A program made the translations under genes and the position numbers. Shown piece by piece: positions 9,636 through 18,997 of a DNA stretch of 47,145 nucleotides (the stretch's first letter is position 1; every line of letters starts with the position of its first letter). The stretch is from Magnetococcales bacterium. Its GTDB lineage: Bacteria; Pseudomonadota; Magnetococcia; Magnetococcales; Magnetaquicoccaceae. The notes beneath the pieces were generated by a model. The model saw nothing but the letters and a program-made list of their open reading frames with translations. It ran no database searches and was not told the DNA's origin. Location: the NCBI GenBank assembly GCA_015234115.1, contig JADFWP010000019.1, positions 1,512-48,656 on the forward strand, written 5' to 3'.

Positions 9636-11306
9636 ATGGCGAACCACCCCCGGCGGCACGATGCCACGCCATCGCTCCTTCCCGCTTATCTCGCACGCCA
9701 GCAGAGCCGTTTCCTGGAGGCGGTCAACCGCTTCAACCGCCAGGAAACCACAGGACCAGCCGGAATCCATGCCGCCCTTTTCGCCTGGCAATGGCTGCGC
9801 CAGGAGATCCATCCCGCGCATCGCCGCGCGGTACTGGCCGTATCGCGCAACCCCGAACACCACTGGCTGGCCGAACTGCTGGATCAGGCCGTGGATCTGG
9901 AATCGTGCGTGGCCGGTTTCCTGAACCACTGGCAGACCCTGCCAGACCATCCCAAGGCCGCCGCCCTGCGGGAATGGGCACAACTGCACCCGGTCCACCC
10001 CGGCGTGGCCATCCTGACTGCCTGGAAACGGATCACCCCGTTCCAGAACGCACCGCAAGAAAAAATACGACGGATTCAACACCATCAAAAGAAGATCGCC
10101 CTGGAGGTGGGCGGGGCGCTCGACCGGGAACGCATCGCCCTGGTGGATCAACTCCCGGATCCAACCCCCTTGCCATCCTGGGCCAAGGTTGGTTTCATTC
10201 CGCGCATGGCCTGTTCCCAATCCTGCCGCCACTGCATGTTCGTCTGGCGCGATCCGATGAAACAGACTCCGGATCCGACACCGCTGCTGGAGTGGATCCA
10301 ACAGCACACCGAATCGCTCCTCTTCACCGGCGGGGAGTTGCATGGCCAGTTGCCGCTGTTTCATCAGGCCATCCGCACCCTGACGCGCATCCGCGCCTGC
10401 GGAATCCTGCTCAACGGGGCAACCGCCACCTCGCCCGAGGCCGCGCACCAGCTCTTTCAGGAACTGGAACAGGCCCGCACGCAACGCGATGGTTCACCCG
10501 GCATGCCGCTGGAAATCACGTTGCAAATCAGTTTTGATGAATTTCACCAAGAGATTGTCGCCGATCGGGATGGATCCTTGCACGAACGGATCCCGGTGGC
10601 CAACATCGCCCGGCTGATCATGGCCGCCGTGGCATTTCCCAACCTCCGTCTCGTGCTGCTCCACAAACAGAACCGGCTCAACTTCTCCCGCGCCCTGCTC
10701 GAACAAGGGGTGCTCGCCCGCTTGCAGCAGGCGCTCCACCTCCATGGCCAGACGCTGCGACCAATCCGGCACGCGCTCTCCCCGCGCAGCAAGGCCGATC
10801 CCGTGGATCACCGCCGCACCGGCCCGGTGATCCGCGATGTGGTGTTCGTGCTCGATGCCCACCCGGATCACCCGATCCACTTCATGAGTTCCACCATCGA
10901 TGGCTACGGTCGCGCCGCTCTGCTCGATCCCAGCGAATTCATCGATGAACGGCTCTATCTGGAACAGATCCTCAACCATGGCGCCCCGCCGGAGGAACGG
11001 TTCGATATCGATCCGATGATCCGGGCCGACGGCATGGTCTCCTGTTTCGGAGCCGCCCACCTGTGGTTGGGAAATCTGCTGGAAGAGAGTCGGGAGAAGA
11101 TCCGCAGCCGACAGGCCAAGGATCCGCTGCTCCAGGCGCTGGAGCGGTTCGATCCCCGGATTCCCCGTTTCTATCAGGAGATTGCCGGAGATCTGGAGCA
11201 ACAGGTGGCACAGGCGACCGGCCCCCACCATCTGTTTCATCGCTTGACCGAACGGGCCGCGCTGCGGCTTCATCTGACCCGCAGGTTAATGGGTGCCCCC
11301 GGCTGA
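9636..11306 (+). CDS. Radical SAM protein of unknown function
   Basis: A 556-aa protein with the radical SAM cluster motif C193-x3-C197-x2-C200 in MACSQSCRHCMF and a SAM-binding LLFTGGE segment about 30 residues later. The core probably spans 185-420. The N-terminal 180 residues are helical with no recognised domain. The C-terminal 130 residues (from about GYGRAALLD) include one cysteine in GMVSCFGAAH, too few for a SPASM cluster. The substrate cannot be named. It starts 21 nt after the chemoreceptor and its last 21 bases overlap the 3' end of the convergent H-NOX-PilZ gene. AAGAG precedes the ATG. No peptide precursor was seen nearby. Confidence 0.85.
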   Translation: MANHPRRHDATPSLLPAYLARQQSRFLEAVNRFNRQETTGPAGIHAALFAWQWLRQEIHPAHRRAVLAVSRNPEHHWLAELLDQAVDLESCVAGFLNHWQTLPDHPKAAALREWAQLHPVHPGVAILTAWKRITPFQNAPQEKIRRIQHHQKKIALEVGGALDRERIALVDQLPDPTPLPSWAKVGFIPRMACSQSCRHCMFVWRDPMKQTPDPTPLLEWIQQHTESLLFTGGELHGQLPLFHQAIRTLTRIRACGILLNGATATSPEAAHQLFQELEQARTQRDGSPGMPLEITLQISFDEFHQEIVADRDGSLHERIPVANIARLIMAAVAFPNLRLVLLHKQNRLNFSRALLEQGVLARLQQALHLHGQTLRPIRHALSPRSKADPVDHRRTGPVIRDVVFVLDAHPDHPIHFMSSTIDGYGRAALLDPSEFIDERLYLEQILNHGAPPEERFDIDPMIRADGMVSCFGAAHLWLGNLLEESREKIRSRQAKDPLLQALERFDPRIPRFYQEIAGDLEQQVAQATGPHHLFHRLTERAALRLHLTRRLMGAPG

Positions 11307-12557
11307 AACGCGCCCCTGGAGCACTTCCATGGCATCGTCGTGCTGCTTGCGGGAGTATTGTTCCATGACCATCGAATCCCGTCGGGCCACGGTCGAAAAA
11401 ACGATGCGCATGGCCATGGTGCCATCCACCGGAGAGACATCAAGAATGTTGCCGTCCAGCAGCATGGGAACCGGACCCAGCACGATGGTGTCGTCCAGTT
11501 CGACATATTTCAAAGGGATCGCAAACTCCACCGCAACCGGCTCGTACAACAACACCTCGGGCAGACGACTCCCCTTTTCCAACTGGATGCGCGCCCCGCC
11601 ATTGGAAAGATTCTGGATCAGTCCCCGGAAAGAGCGTTTGCCCAATTTCATCTGCACCAGCATCGGTTTGTCCGGCGTCACCCTGGGAAAACGACGACAG
11701 CCCACTGCCCCGTCGGTCAGACGGATGTTGCCAAGCAACGCCACACCCTGATCCCCATCCACTTCACGGATCAACGCCTTCAGCCCCTGGGGCAGATGCG
11801 GCACGGAGAGATAGGTCACCTTCTCGGCCTTCATGGTGTGCAACTGCATGGGCGGCACCTGAACCAGCACCTCCTCCTTGGAGTAACGCAACACCAGTCC
11901 CAGATCGGAAAAAGGCACCCCCTGAAAGGAATTATAGAAGGTGATCTCGGCAATGCGGCTCTGGACCAGTCCGAACTCCCGTTCGATATCCACATATCGC
12001 AGAAAGAACGGATCGTCCAGATAGACCGACATGCGGCACAGCGGCGCATCCTGGAGCATGCAGACATGCTCCTTGAAGGCAATCGGCTCCTGAAAAAATT
12101 GTCCCAGTCCCCGAATGATCCCCTTGAGCAGCGCGCACAGCTTGCGCCGCGAGACATAGGCCACCGCCACCTCACCGTGTTTGAGCCGATAGGTGCGAAT
12201 ATCCGGTGGCATGACGCCAGACTCAATGTTGGCGAAAGGCGCCAGAACATCGTGTTGCAGATGTTCAAGAATATCCAATGTTTTCCATTCTTTGCGCACC
12301 ACGCCCATGGAACGTCCCATGGTCACCAGTCCGGGACTCATATGCTGACCAAAAAGTTCCAGAGTCTGAGAGAGCGGTTGCTTGAGCAGGCGGGCGGTAA
12401 GATCGAAAAGTTCGCTGGCGACCGAATCCGGATAATAGCGATCCGGTTCGAATTGCTGATCGTGCAGATTGGCCGCCTGGAGCAGGCGCACCCATACCCC
12501 TTCGCCCAGACGGGCTTCAAGAAAATCCTCCAATGCCAGGAACATGATTCCATGCAT
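11286..12557 (-). CDS. H-NOX (heme NO-binding) domain fused to PilZ domain
   Basis: Residues 1-180 match the HNOB/H-NOX fold. They begin MHGIMFLALEDFL, have LLQAANL near 25-31 and LELFG near 66-70. A candidate proximal heme ligand H102 lies in LEHLQHDV, and the heme-propionate motif Y134-x-S136-x-R138 is intact. Residues about 181-280 form an unassigned linker or barrel. Residues about 285-400 are PilZ, with R288-x3-R292 and N316-x-S318-x-x-G321 for cyclic-di-GMP binding. The expected role is to couple NO or O2 sensing to a c-di-GMP-dependent output within one soluble polypeptide. The start agrees with the conserved H-NOX N-terminus, although no strong Shine-Dalgarno is visible. The gene is convergent with the radical SAM gene and divergent from trxB. 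Confidence 0.82.
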   Translation of the reverse strand: MHGIMFLALEDFLEARLGEGVWVRLLQAANLHDQQFEPDRYYPDSVASELFDLTARLLKQPLSQTLELFGQHMSPGLVTMGRSMGVVRKEWKTLDILEHLQHDVLAPFANIESGVMPPDIRTYRLKHGEVAVAYVSRRKLCALLKGIIRGLGQFFQEPIAFKEHVCMLQDAPLCRMSVYLDDPFFLRYVDIEREFGLVQSRIAEITFYNSFQGVPFSDLGLVLRYSKEEVLVQVPPMQLHTMKAEKVTYLSVPHLPQGLKALIREVDGDQGVALLGNIRLTDGAVGCRRFPRVTPDKPMLVQMKLGKRSFRGLIQNLSNGGARIQLEKGSRLPEVLLYEPVAVEFAIPLKYVELDDTIVLGPVPMLLDGNILDVSPVDGTMAMRIVFSTVARRDSMVMEQYSRKQHDDAMEVLQGRVSAGGTH

Positions 12558-12810
12558 GACGAAAAACCGACATTAACCGTGTTGACCAGGCCCGAAGATC
12601 GGGGATCCACTTCCCAGCCTGCAAACATACGCCAAAACGGACCGGGATGAAATGGTTGCACCACGTCCAACAGGCAATCCACTCTTTTTTCTTTGTGGAA
12701 CCGGATCCGGAAACGTTTTTTTCCTTCCGATCCGCAGGGTCAGACGGCATGATTCCATGCTGTCATCCTCATTTCACCCCCTGATCGCAGCCACTTTTGG
12801 AGTTTTGCAC

Positions 12811-13767
12811 ATGGCGAAGGAAATCCATCATCGACTGATCATTCTCGGTTCCGGACCGGCAGGTTACACGGCGGCCATCTATGCAGGTCGCGCCAACCTC
12901 AAACCTGTGTTGATCCAGGGCATGCAACCCGGCGGCCAGTTGAGCACCACCACGGAAGTGGACAACTTTCCCGGTTTTGAACACGGGGTCCAAGGCCCGG
13001 AACTGATGGAAAAAATGCGTGCCCAGGCCGAGCGGTTCGATGCCACCATGGTCTACGACACCATTCTGGAGACCGACCTCACCACCCGTCCCTTCCGACT
13101 CACCGCCGATTCGGGGGACATCTACACCTGCGATGCCCTGATCATCTGCACCGGAGCCTCGGCGCGCTGGCTGGGTCTGGAGTCGGAACAGAAACTGAAA
13201 GGCTTTGGCGTTTCGGCCTGCGCCACCTGTGACGGCTTTTTCTTCCGGGGACAAGAAATCGCCGTGGTGGGCGGTGGCAACTCAGCCGCCGAAGAGGCGA
13301 TTTTCCTGACCAATTTCGCCACCAAGGTCTATCTCGTCCACCGCCGCGACCGACTGCGCGCCGAACAGGTGATGCAGGACCGGGTGCGCAACAATCCCAA
13401 GATCGAACCGGTCTGGGATTCGGTGGTGGAAGAAATTCTTGGCGAAGTTGGCAATGGTGGCGTGCGCGGCATGCGCGTCAAGAACGTCAAGAGCGGCGAG
13501 GTGCGGGAACTGGCATTGACCGGAGTCTTCGTGGCCATTGGACACTCTCCCAATACCGCCATTTTCGGGGATCAACTGGATAAAGACGAAACCGGTTACC
13601 TGATCACCCGGCCCGACTCGACAGCCACAAAAATTCCAGGTGTCTTTGCTGCCGGGGATGTGCAGGACAGCCATTATCGACAGGCTGTGACGGCTGCGGG
13701 TACGGGATGCATGGCCGCGCTGGAGGCCGAACGGTATCTGACCGAACTGGAAGATCACAGCCACTGA
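12811..13767 (+). CDS. trxB: Thioredoxin reductase TrxB
   Basis: Flavoprotein that reduces thioredoxin with NADPH. FAD-binding GSGPAGYTAA lies near residue 13 and the redox-active CATC in the middle (SACATCDGFFF). The NADPH site GGGNSAAEEA follows, and the C-terminal FAD motif is GVFAAGDVQD. Length of 318 aa is typical. I chose ATG 12811, preceded by TTGGAG at about 8 nt; the frame is open to 12652 but without homology. It may serve the exported thioredoxin-like protein indirectly, though no linkage is shown. Confidence 0.97.
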   Translation: MAKEIHHRLIILGSGPAGYTAAIYAGRANLKPVLIQGMQPGGQLSTTTEVDNFPGFEHGVQGPELMEKMRAQAERFDATMVYDTILETDLTTRPFRLTADSGDIYTCDALIICTGASARWLGLESEQKLKGFGVSACATCDGFFFRGQEIAVVGGGNSAAEEAIFLTNFATKVYLVHRRDRLRAEQVMQDRVRNNPKIEPVWDSVVEEILGEVGNGGVRGMRVKNVKSGEVRELALTGVFVAIGHSPNTAIFGDQLDKDETGYLITRPDSTATKIPGVFAAGDVQDSHYRQAVTAAGTGCMAALEAERYLTELEDHSH

Positions 13768-13778
13768 CTTGCATGATG

Positions 13779-13793
13779 GGGGGGAGACCCCCC
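13779..13793. terminator. Six-bp G/C hairpin after trxB
   Basis: Six G, AGA, six C lie 10 nt behind the trxB stop. The stem is strong but the loop is tight and no T tract follows, so it is only a weak terminator candidate. The rest of the gap to 13915 is C-rich with no gene. Confidence 0.3.
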
Positions 13794-13915
13794 TCACCCC
13801 CCATCCCAAGCACCCCCCTTGACCCCGCGCTCCCGATGCCACACCAGAAGGCGTGACCAAACGATGCGCTGCGGTCAAGGGGAAGATTCAACCCCCCCCC
13901 AAACACCGACTGCGC

Positions 13916-14590
13916 TTACTCGTCCGCGTCCTTGCTGTTGGGCTGACCGTTCTTCTTCCCGTTCTCTTTTTTGTTGGGATCTTTTTTGCCTGCATCCTTC
14001 TTGGCGGCATCCTTCTTGGCGGCATCCTTTTTGCCGGCATCTTTCTTGTTGGGATCCTTCTTGGCAGCATCCTTTTTGCCGGCGTCTTTCTTGTTGGGAT
14101 CCTTTTTGCCTGCGTCCTTCTTGGCAGCATCCTTTTTGCCCGCCTCTTTCTTGTCTGCGGGTTTGGCCTTGGGGTCTGGCTTGGCATCCTTCTTGGCGGA
14201 CTTGCTGGCATCGGCCTTGGCATCCTGCGGCTTCTGTCCTTCTGCCGACTTGGATCCACGGGTGAATTTCCCGTTGCCACTCATCTGATTGTTTGAAAAA
14301 TCACCAACATACTTATCGCCATTCGGATAAACGAACGTACCCTTGCCGTCCATCTTGTTGTTCTTGTATTCGCCAGTATAGACGCTGCCATCGGGATAGG
14401 TGAATTTTCCCTGACCATGGATCATGCCATTCTTGTATTCGCCGACATACTTGCTGCCATCCGAATAGACATAGGTCCCCTTGCCATTCACACAATCGCC
14501 AGAAACGCACTTCTCTTGTGCCTGACCACTGGAAATAGCCGTGAAAAACAATAACAATGCGACCACGACTGCCGAATACGTTTTCTTCAT
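13916..14590 (-). CDS. Exported MORN-repeat protein with Lys/Ala/Asp pentapeptide tail
   Basis: A 224-aa protein with three parts. Residues 1-24 are a clear signal peptide ending GQAQ. Residues 37-110 hold about three MORN repeats, for example KYVGEYKNGMIHGQG and VYTGEYKNNKMDGKG, which form a beta-meander. Residues 147-213 are thirteen pentapeptides KKDAA, KKDAG or KKDPN, giving a strongly basic low-complexity tail. C28 and C33 follow the signal peptide. AAGGA lies 9 nt before ATG 14590, deciding the start. MORN repeats often bind membranes or act as scaffolds. The tail could bind polyanions such as nucleic acid, phospholipid or polysaccharide; this is inference. It stands alone, upstream of a convergent trxB. 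Confidence 0.85.
   Translation of the reverse strand: MKKTYSAVVVALLLFFTAISSGQAQEKCVSGDCVNGKGTYVYSDGSKYVGEYKNGMIHGQGKFTYPDGSVYTGEYKNNKMDGKGTFVYPNGDKYVGDFSNNQMSGNGKFTRGSKSAEGQKPQDAKADASKSAKKDAKPDPKAKPADKKEAGKKDAAKKDAGKKDPNKKDAGKKDAAKKDPNKKDAGKKDAAKKDAAKKDAGKKDPNKKENGKKNGQPNSKDADE
13958..14152 (-). repeat. 15-bp coding tandem repeat, thirteen units
   Basis: The end of the MORN gene is an array of 15-bp units, each coding KKxxx: mostly KKDAA, KKDAG and KKDPN, with KKEAG first and KKENG last. Units differ by synonymous and non-synonymous changes in the last two residues, so the array probably varies in length between strains. The opposite strand gives a long hydrophobic open frame that is an artefact of the repeat. 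Confidence 0.9.
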
Positions 14591-14755
14591 GTTTTGCATC
14601 CTTGTGCCAAAGAAAAAAGAGATCCAGCTCCGCACCAGTGGCCCGACACTGACGCGGCGATCCAAACAAACCACAGGGAGAACGTCAGGATGATGCCGAA
14701 GCGTCATGATACGTCATTGGGGGTTGCAGTTGCCAATTTTTTTTTCAACGCCAAC

Positions 14756-16810
14756 TCAACACTTCAAGATCATGGCCTTCAGTCGCACCAGATCCGTGCG
14801 CTTGCCCAGACAGACCACCAGATCGTGCGCCGCGAACCGATAATCGGGAGGCGGATTGAACAGCAGTTTCTCGCCCGGACGTTGCACCTCCATCACGTTG
14901 CAGGCGTATTCCGAGCGGATGCCCGACGAGCCGATCAGCACCCCGTGCAGATGGGATCCGGGCGGAATGCGCACCGCCTCGGTCGTCAGTTCCACCAACT
15001 GGCGCGCCGACTGGGCGTCGCTGCCCAGGGTCTCGGCAAAGGTGTTCTGATCGTCCATCTGCCCCAGACAGACCAGCACATCCCCGGCTGCAAAGCGCAA
15101 ATCCGGCCTGGGCATGAACAGAATCTTCTCCCCACCCACAGCCACGGCCGCCACCATCAGATTGAACCGCTCGCGAATCCGGGCATCCTGAAGAGACACT
15201 CCATGCAATGGCGAATCGGACTTGATCAGGAATTCGCGCATCTCCTGACCCTCGTACGGATTGGCGGAAGCCTTCAGGGTGGCGGCTCTTTTCAGACGTT
15301 CCAGGTCATCCTTCTGGCCCAGACAGATGATGACATCCTGGGCGCGGAGTTGATGGCTGGCCTGGGGATTGAACGTCATCCCCTCTCCGACTGAAATGAT
15401 GCCGATTACAATGGCATTGAAACCATGCCGCAGATCGGAATCCCGCAAGGTGACCCCCTCAAAGACCGATCCGGAAAGAATGGTGATCTCCTCCATGTCG
15501 AAAGCCGAATGGGCCTGATCCATGGCCAGACTGAAAAACTGCAACGCGCCGGGACGCAAGGCGGTCTGGGCCATCTGTTGCCCGGCATTCTGGAAGGGCA
15601 AAACCACCCGATTGGCACCCACACGCTGCAACCGCTTCTCCGAACTCTCCTGCCCGCCACAGGCAACCACGAAACAATTGACGTTGATCTCCCGCACCAG
15701 CAAAATGATGTAAACATTCGTCGCCTCGTTCAGAATGGCGATGATGACCCCCGCCGCCCGAGACAATCCAACCCGTTCCCAGGTCTCCTGTGCCGTGGCA
15801 TCGCCCTGAATCGCGATCCAGCCCAGCCGAATGGCCTGATCCACCCGTTTCTGATCCTGATCGACCGCCACAAAAGGTTTTTTCTCGTTGTGCAGATTCT
15901 TGCAGGCCACCAGTCCCAAGGCATCCAACCCGCAAACGATAAAATGGTTGCGCAACCGCTCGATTTGCCGTTCCATGTGAAACTCCTTCAGGTTGAACAA
16001 ACGGTCGGTGAAAACGGAAACCACCAGGGAGGTCACCAGCACCGTGACCGACATGCCGACCAACACCCCCACCGAGGCGATCAGTCTGCCCACTTCGGTG
16101 ACCGGGGCAATGTCGCCGTAACCGACCGTGGTGATGGTGATGATCGCCCAATAAACCGCTGACCCCAAAGTGGCAACCTTGTCGTTGACCCCGTGCTCGG
16201 CCAGAAAAAAAGCCACGGCCACGGTCCCCCAAATGACCACCCCGGCCATCAACAGCGAGACCATCTCGTAGCGCCGTTCCCCAAGAATGCTGGTCACGAA
16301 CGCGATGCGGCGCGAATACCGGAAGAATTTCAACAACTGAATGACACGGAACAGACGAAAAAGACGAAAGGCCGGCAAGATGGCCACCAGATCGATCAAT
16401 GCCAGAGGATGAATCATCCAACGGATCTTGTTCAGTACCGCCTTGGAAACCCCTTCCAGGATTTCTCCATAACGGGAAGTACGATAGATGCGACGACGGT
16501 AACGCTTCACTGCGGTACGGTAATCTTCGCGCAGCGAAGTGCTGGTCCACCAGCGCAACAAATATTCACCCACAAATATGTAATAGAATAATTCGTCAAG
16601 CCACAGAAAAATATTATAATGGTTTACAAAATCATGCTCAGGATCATGAGAGTGATGGGCGATAACGATCAATACGCCAAGAGAAAGGATCAGAACCACA
16701 ATCATGAAGGCGTGATACCAGCGACGATAAGGACAGGTCGGATCCTCCATGATCCAATGGATGGCCTTCTTGACACGCTGATACGGAGTGACAATCGGTT
16801 CGTCGTCCAT
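14756..16810 (-). CDS. Voltage-gated-type K+ channel with RCK domain and three RCK_C modules
   Basis: Predicted six-TM potassium channel of 684 aa. Hydrophobic segments S1-S4 occupy about residues 25-185. S4 has a run of arginines (RLFRLFRVIQLLKFFRYSRR), a possible voltage sensor. The pore holds the selectivity filter TVGYGD near 240. The cytoplasmic part has an RCK/TrkA_N Rossmann domain beginning HFIVCGLDALG. It is followed by three similar 70-residue TrkA_C-like modules, each starting with a G(V/F)L/T segment and ending CLGQ or CLGK plus DD or TD. Most RCK channels have one such module. The upstream-most start is TTG at 16819; ATG 16810 is preferred. Gating ligand and K+ selectivity in vivo are inferred. 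It is divergent from the heme-motif kinase. Confidence 0.92.
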   Translation of the reverse strand: MDDEPIVTPYQRVKKAIHWIMEDPTCPYRRWYHAFMIVVLILSLGVLIVIAHHSHDPEHDFVNHYNIFLWLDELFYYIFVGEYLLRWWTSTSLREDYRTAVKRYRRRIYRTSRYGEILEGVSKAVLNKIRWMIHPLALIDLVAILPAFRLFRLFRVIQLLKFFRYSRRIAFVTSILGERRYEMVSLLMAGVVIWGTVAVAFFLAEHGVNDKVATLGSAVYWAIITITTVGYGDIAPVTEVGRLIASVGVLVGMSVTVLVTSLVVSVFTDRLFNLKEFHMERQIERLRNHFIVCGLDALGLVACKNLHNEKKPFVAVDQDQKRVDQAIRLGWIAIQGDATAQETWERVGLSRAAGVIIAILNEATNVYIILLVREINVNCFVVACGGQESSEKRLQRVGANRVVLPFQNAGQQMAQTALRPGALQFFSLAMDQAHSAFDMEEITILSGSVFEGVTLRDSDLRHGFNAIVIGIISVGEGMTFNPQASHQLRAQDVIICLGQKDDLERLKRAATLKASANPYEGQEMREFLIKSDSPLHGVSLQDARIRERFNLMVAAVAVGGEKILFMPRPDLRFAAGDVLVCLGQMDDQNTFAETLGSDAQSARQLVELTTEAVRIPPGSHLHGVLIGSSGIRSEYACNVMEVQRPGEKLLFNPPPDYRFAAHDLVVCLGKRTDLVRLKAMILKC

Positions 16811-17031
16811 GCATTCCAACGGGGTCCAATGCGATCGGTGACAGGGTTGATGGTTTTTTATCGCAGCGCAACGAAGAGGTCAACCTCCGACGGGAAATGA
16901 ATTGATTTGCGCGATCCGATGCATTTTCCTCTTGCTTTTTACCAGAAAGCCGGTGCAATAAAACCCACTGCCCCTTTGCAATCTCTCTCGCCAGAAGCGG
17001 CCTTTTCCCATCTTGTGATCAGGAGTCGTCG

Positions 17032-18978
17032 ATGAACGGGGTCTCTCGTTTCCACTCCTTGCGGACGGTCAACCGACTGTCATTGGCGGTGATGATGGGG
17101 TGGACGCTCATCGTCGTCGGCGTGCTCACGGTCACCTTGCGACAGGAACAGAACCATGTCTTCGATCTGGCACGCGCCGAAGCGGTGACCCATCTCAACA
17201 AGGATCTCTCCTTTCGCCAATGGGCCACCTCCCATGGCGGCGTCTATGTCGTACCCAGCGAGGCAACCCCGCCCAATCCCTATCTTTTGCATCTCCCCTA
17301 CCGGGATCTGACCACAGATCAAGGCATCAACCTCACCCTGATGAATCCCGCCTACATGCTGCGCGAGGTGATGGAGCACTATACCGAAACTTATGGAATT
17401 CGTGGTCACATCACCAGCCTGCAACTGCTCAACCCCGACAACGCCCCGGATGCGTGGGAAGAAGAGAGCCTGCGCGCCTTCGAGCGCGGAGAACGGGAAC
17501 GGATGGAACGCACCGAAATCCAGGGCAAGCCCTATCTGCGGCTGATGCGCGCCATGATCATGGAAAAAGGGTGCCTCAAATGCCATAAAGCGAGCGGAGT
17601 GCCTGAAGGCGGAGTCCGGGGCGGCATCAGCACTGCGGTTCCTCTCACCTCCTATCTGAACGGATTGCAACAGATCACCCGCACGCTGGTGCTCGGCTAC
17701 GGTCTTTTCTGGCTGATCGGCCTGATCGCCCTGTGGTTTGCCAGACGGCAGACCTTGCGGTTTCTGGAGGCCCAGACCGAAGTGCGCTTTGCCATGGAGG
17801 AACGCGAGGCCCATTTCAGAAAGGCCAAAGAGGTCGCGGAGATCGCCAATCGGGCAAAGAGTGAATTCCTGGCCATCATGAGCCACGAAATCCGCACCCC
17901 CATGAATGTGGTCATCGGCATGGCCGATGTGCTGTTGGAATCCTCTCTCGATGCCGGGCAGCGGGGCTACCTGAACAAGCTCCAGGAGGCGGGATCCACC
18001 CTGCTGGAGTTGATCAACCAGATTCTGGATCTCTCCAAAATCGAAGCCGGACATCTGCGCATCGTCGAAGAACCGGTCAATCTGGGTGAACTCGCCTGCG
18101 AAGTGGCCGGCATGCTGCGCGTGGTGGCCGCAGGCAAGGGTTTGACCCTGGAATGCCGGATCCTGCCCGAACTGCCCACCTGGATCATCGGCGACCGGTT
18201 GCGATTGCGGCAGATTCTGTTCAACCTGATCGGCAACGCCATCAAATTCACCGACGCGGGCCGGATTGTGCTCTCCTGTCAGCCCGATCCGACCCAACCC
18301 GGAGAACTGCTGGTGATGGTCCAGGATACGGGCATCGGCATCAGCGCCGAGATGATGCAATCGATCTTCGATCCCTTCACCCAGGTCGATTCCAGCATGA
18401 CCCGGCGTCATGGCGGCACCGGTCTCGGACTGACCATCTCCCGCAGACTGGTGGAGTTGATGGGAGGCCGGATCACCCTGGAAAGCCAACCCGAATCCGG
18501 CAGCACCTTCCGGGTCACCCTCCCCTTGCGACCGACCGAACCGCTTCCACCCTCTCACATGCCTGAGGGCAGTCCGCCCGCAGGCATGGAGAGCCAGGGG
18601 CTGCGCATCCTGCTGGTGGAAGACTCCGAGGATAACCAATTGTTGATTCGGACCTTTCTCAACGGAACGCCCCACCAGCTCGACATCGCGATGAATGGCG
18701 CCGAGGCGGTGACGGCGGTCCAGTGGCAAACCTATGACCTGATCTTCATGGATGTGCAGATGCCGATCATGGACGGATACACAGCCACACGCCATATCCG
18801 CACCTGGGAAGAGACGCAGGGACGCCCCCGCCTGCCCATCATCACCCTGACCGCCCATGCCCTGGACGGCGAGGCCGAACGCAGTCGCGAGGCCGGATGC
18901 GATCACTATTTGAGCAAACCGATCAAAAAACAGAAACTGATCGAGGTGATTCACCAGTTTGGCGCCAGATCAGCCTGA
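17032..18978 (+). CDS. Hybrid sensor histidine kinase with periplasmic c-type heme (Tll0287-like) domain
   Basis: 648 aa. TM1 is at about 17-36 and a periplasmic Tll0287-like (DUF3365) domain at about 40-215. That domain holds C181-L-K-C184-H185, the covalent heme c motif. TM2 is at about 219-238. The HisKA domain has phosphoacceptor H285 in MSHEIRTP. The HATPase domain has NAIKF, DTGIGI and GGTGLGL. A C-terminal receiver has the phosphorylated D574 in FMDVQMP, and the conserved lysine lies in LSKPI. The expected role is a redox- or gas-responsive phosphorelay. No output domain is present, so it needs an HPt partner that is not visible here. AGGAG lies 7 nt before the ATG. Confidence 0.93.
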   Translation: MNGVSRFHSLRTVNRLSLAVMMGWTLIVVGVLTVTLRQEQNHVFDLARAEAVTHLNKDLSFRQWATSHGGVYVVPSEATPPNPYLLHLPYRDLTTDQGINLTLMNPAYMLREVMEHYTETYGIRGHITSLQLLNPDNAPDAWEEESLRAFERGERERMERTEIQGKPYLRLMRAMIMEKGCLKCHKASGVPEGGVRGGISTAVPLTSYLNGLQQITRTLVLGYGLFWLIGLIALWFARRQTLRFLEAQTEVRFAMEEREAHFRKAKEVAEIANRAKSEFLAIMSHEIRTPMNVVIGMADVLLESSLDAGQRGYLNKLQEAGSTLLELINQILDLSKIEAGHLRIVEEPVNLGELACEVAGMLRVVAAGKGLTLECRILPELPTWIIGDRLRLRQILFNLIGNAIKFTDAGRIVLSCQPDPTQPGELLVMVQDTGIGISAEMMQSIFDPFTQVDSSMTRRHGGTGLGLTISRRLVELMGGRITLESQPESGSTFRVTLPLRPTEPLPPSHMPEGSPPAGMESQGLRILLVEDSEDNQLLIRTFLNGTPHQLDIAMNGAEAVTAVQWQTYDLIFMDVQMPIMDGYTATRHIRTWEETQGRPRLPIITLTAHALDGEAERSREAGCDHYLSKPIKKQKLIEVIHQFGARSA

Positions 18979-18997
18979 CACCCGCCTGTCACCCCGC

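Noticed and set aside
11340-12650. 436-codon plus-strand frame
   Set aside because: Antisense to the H-NOX-PilZ gene; His/Gln-rich composition typical of a shadow frame.
13853-14296. Plus-strand frame with repeated LLGGILFAG-like hydrophobic pentapeptides
   Set aside because: It is the reverse complement of the KKDxx repeat array; there is no ribosome site, and the MORN gene on the other strand has a signal peptide and homology.
17080-18954. 624-codon minus-strand frame
   Set aside because: Antisense to the heme-motif hybrid kinase, whose kinase and receiver motifs are intact.
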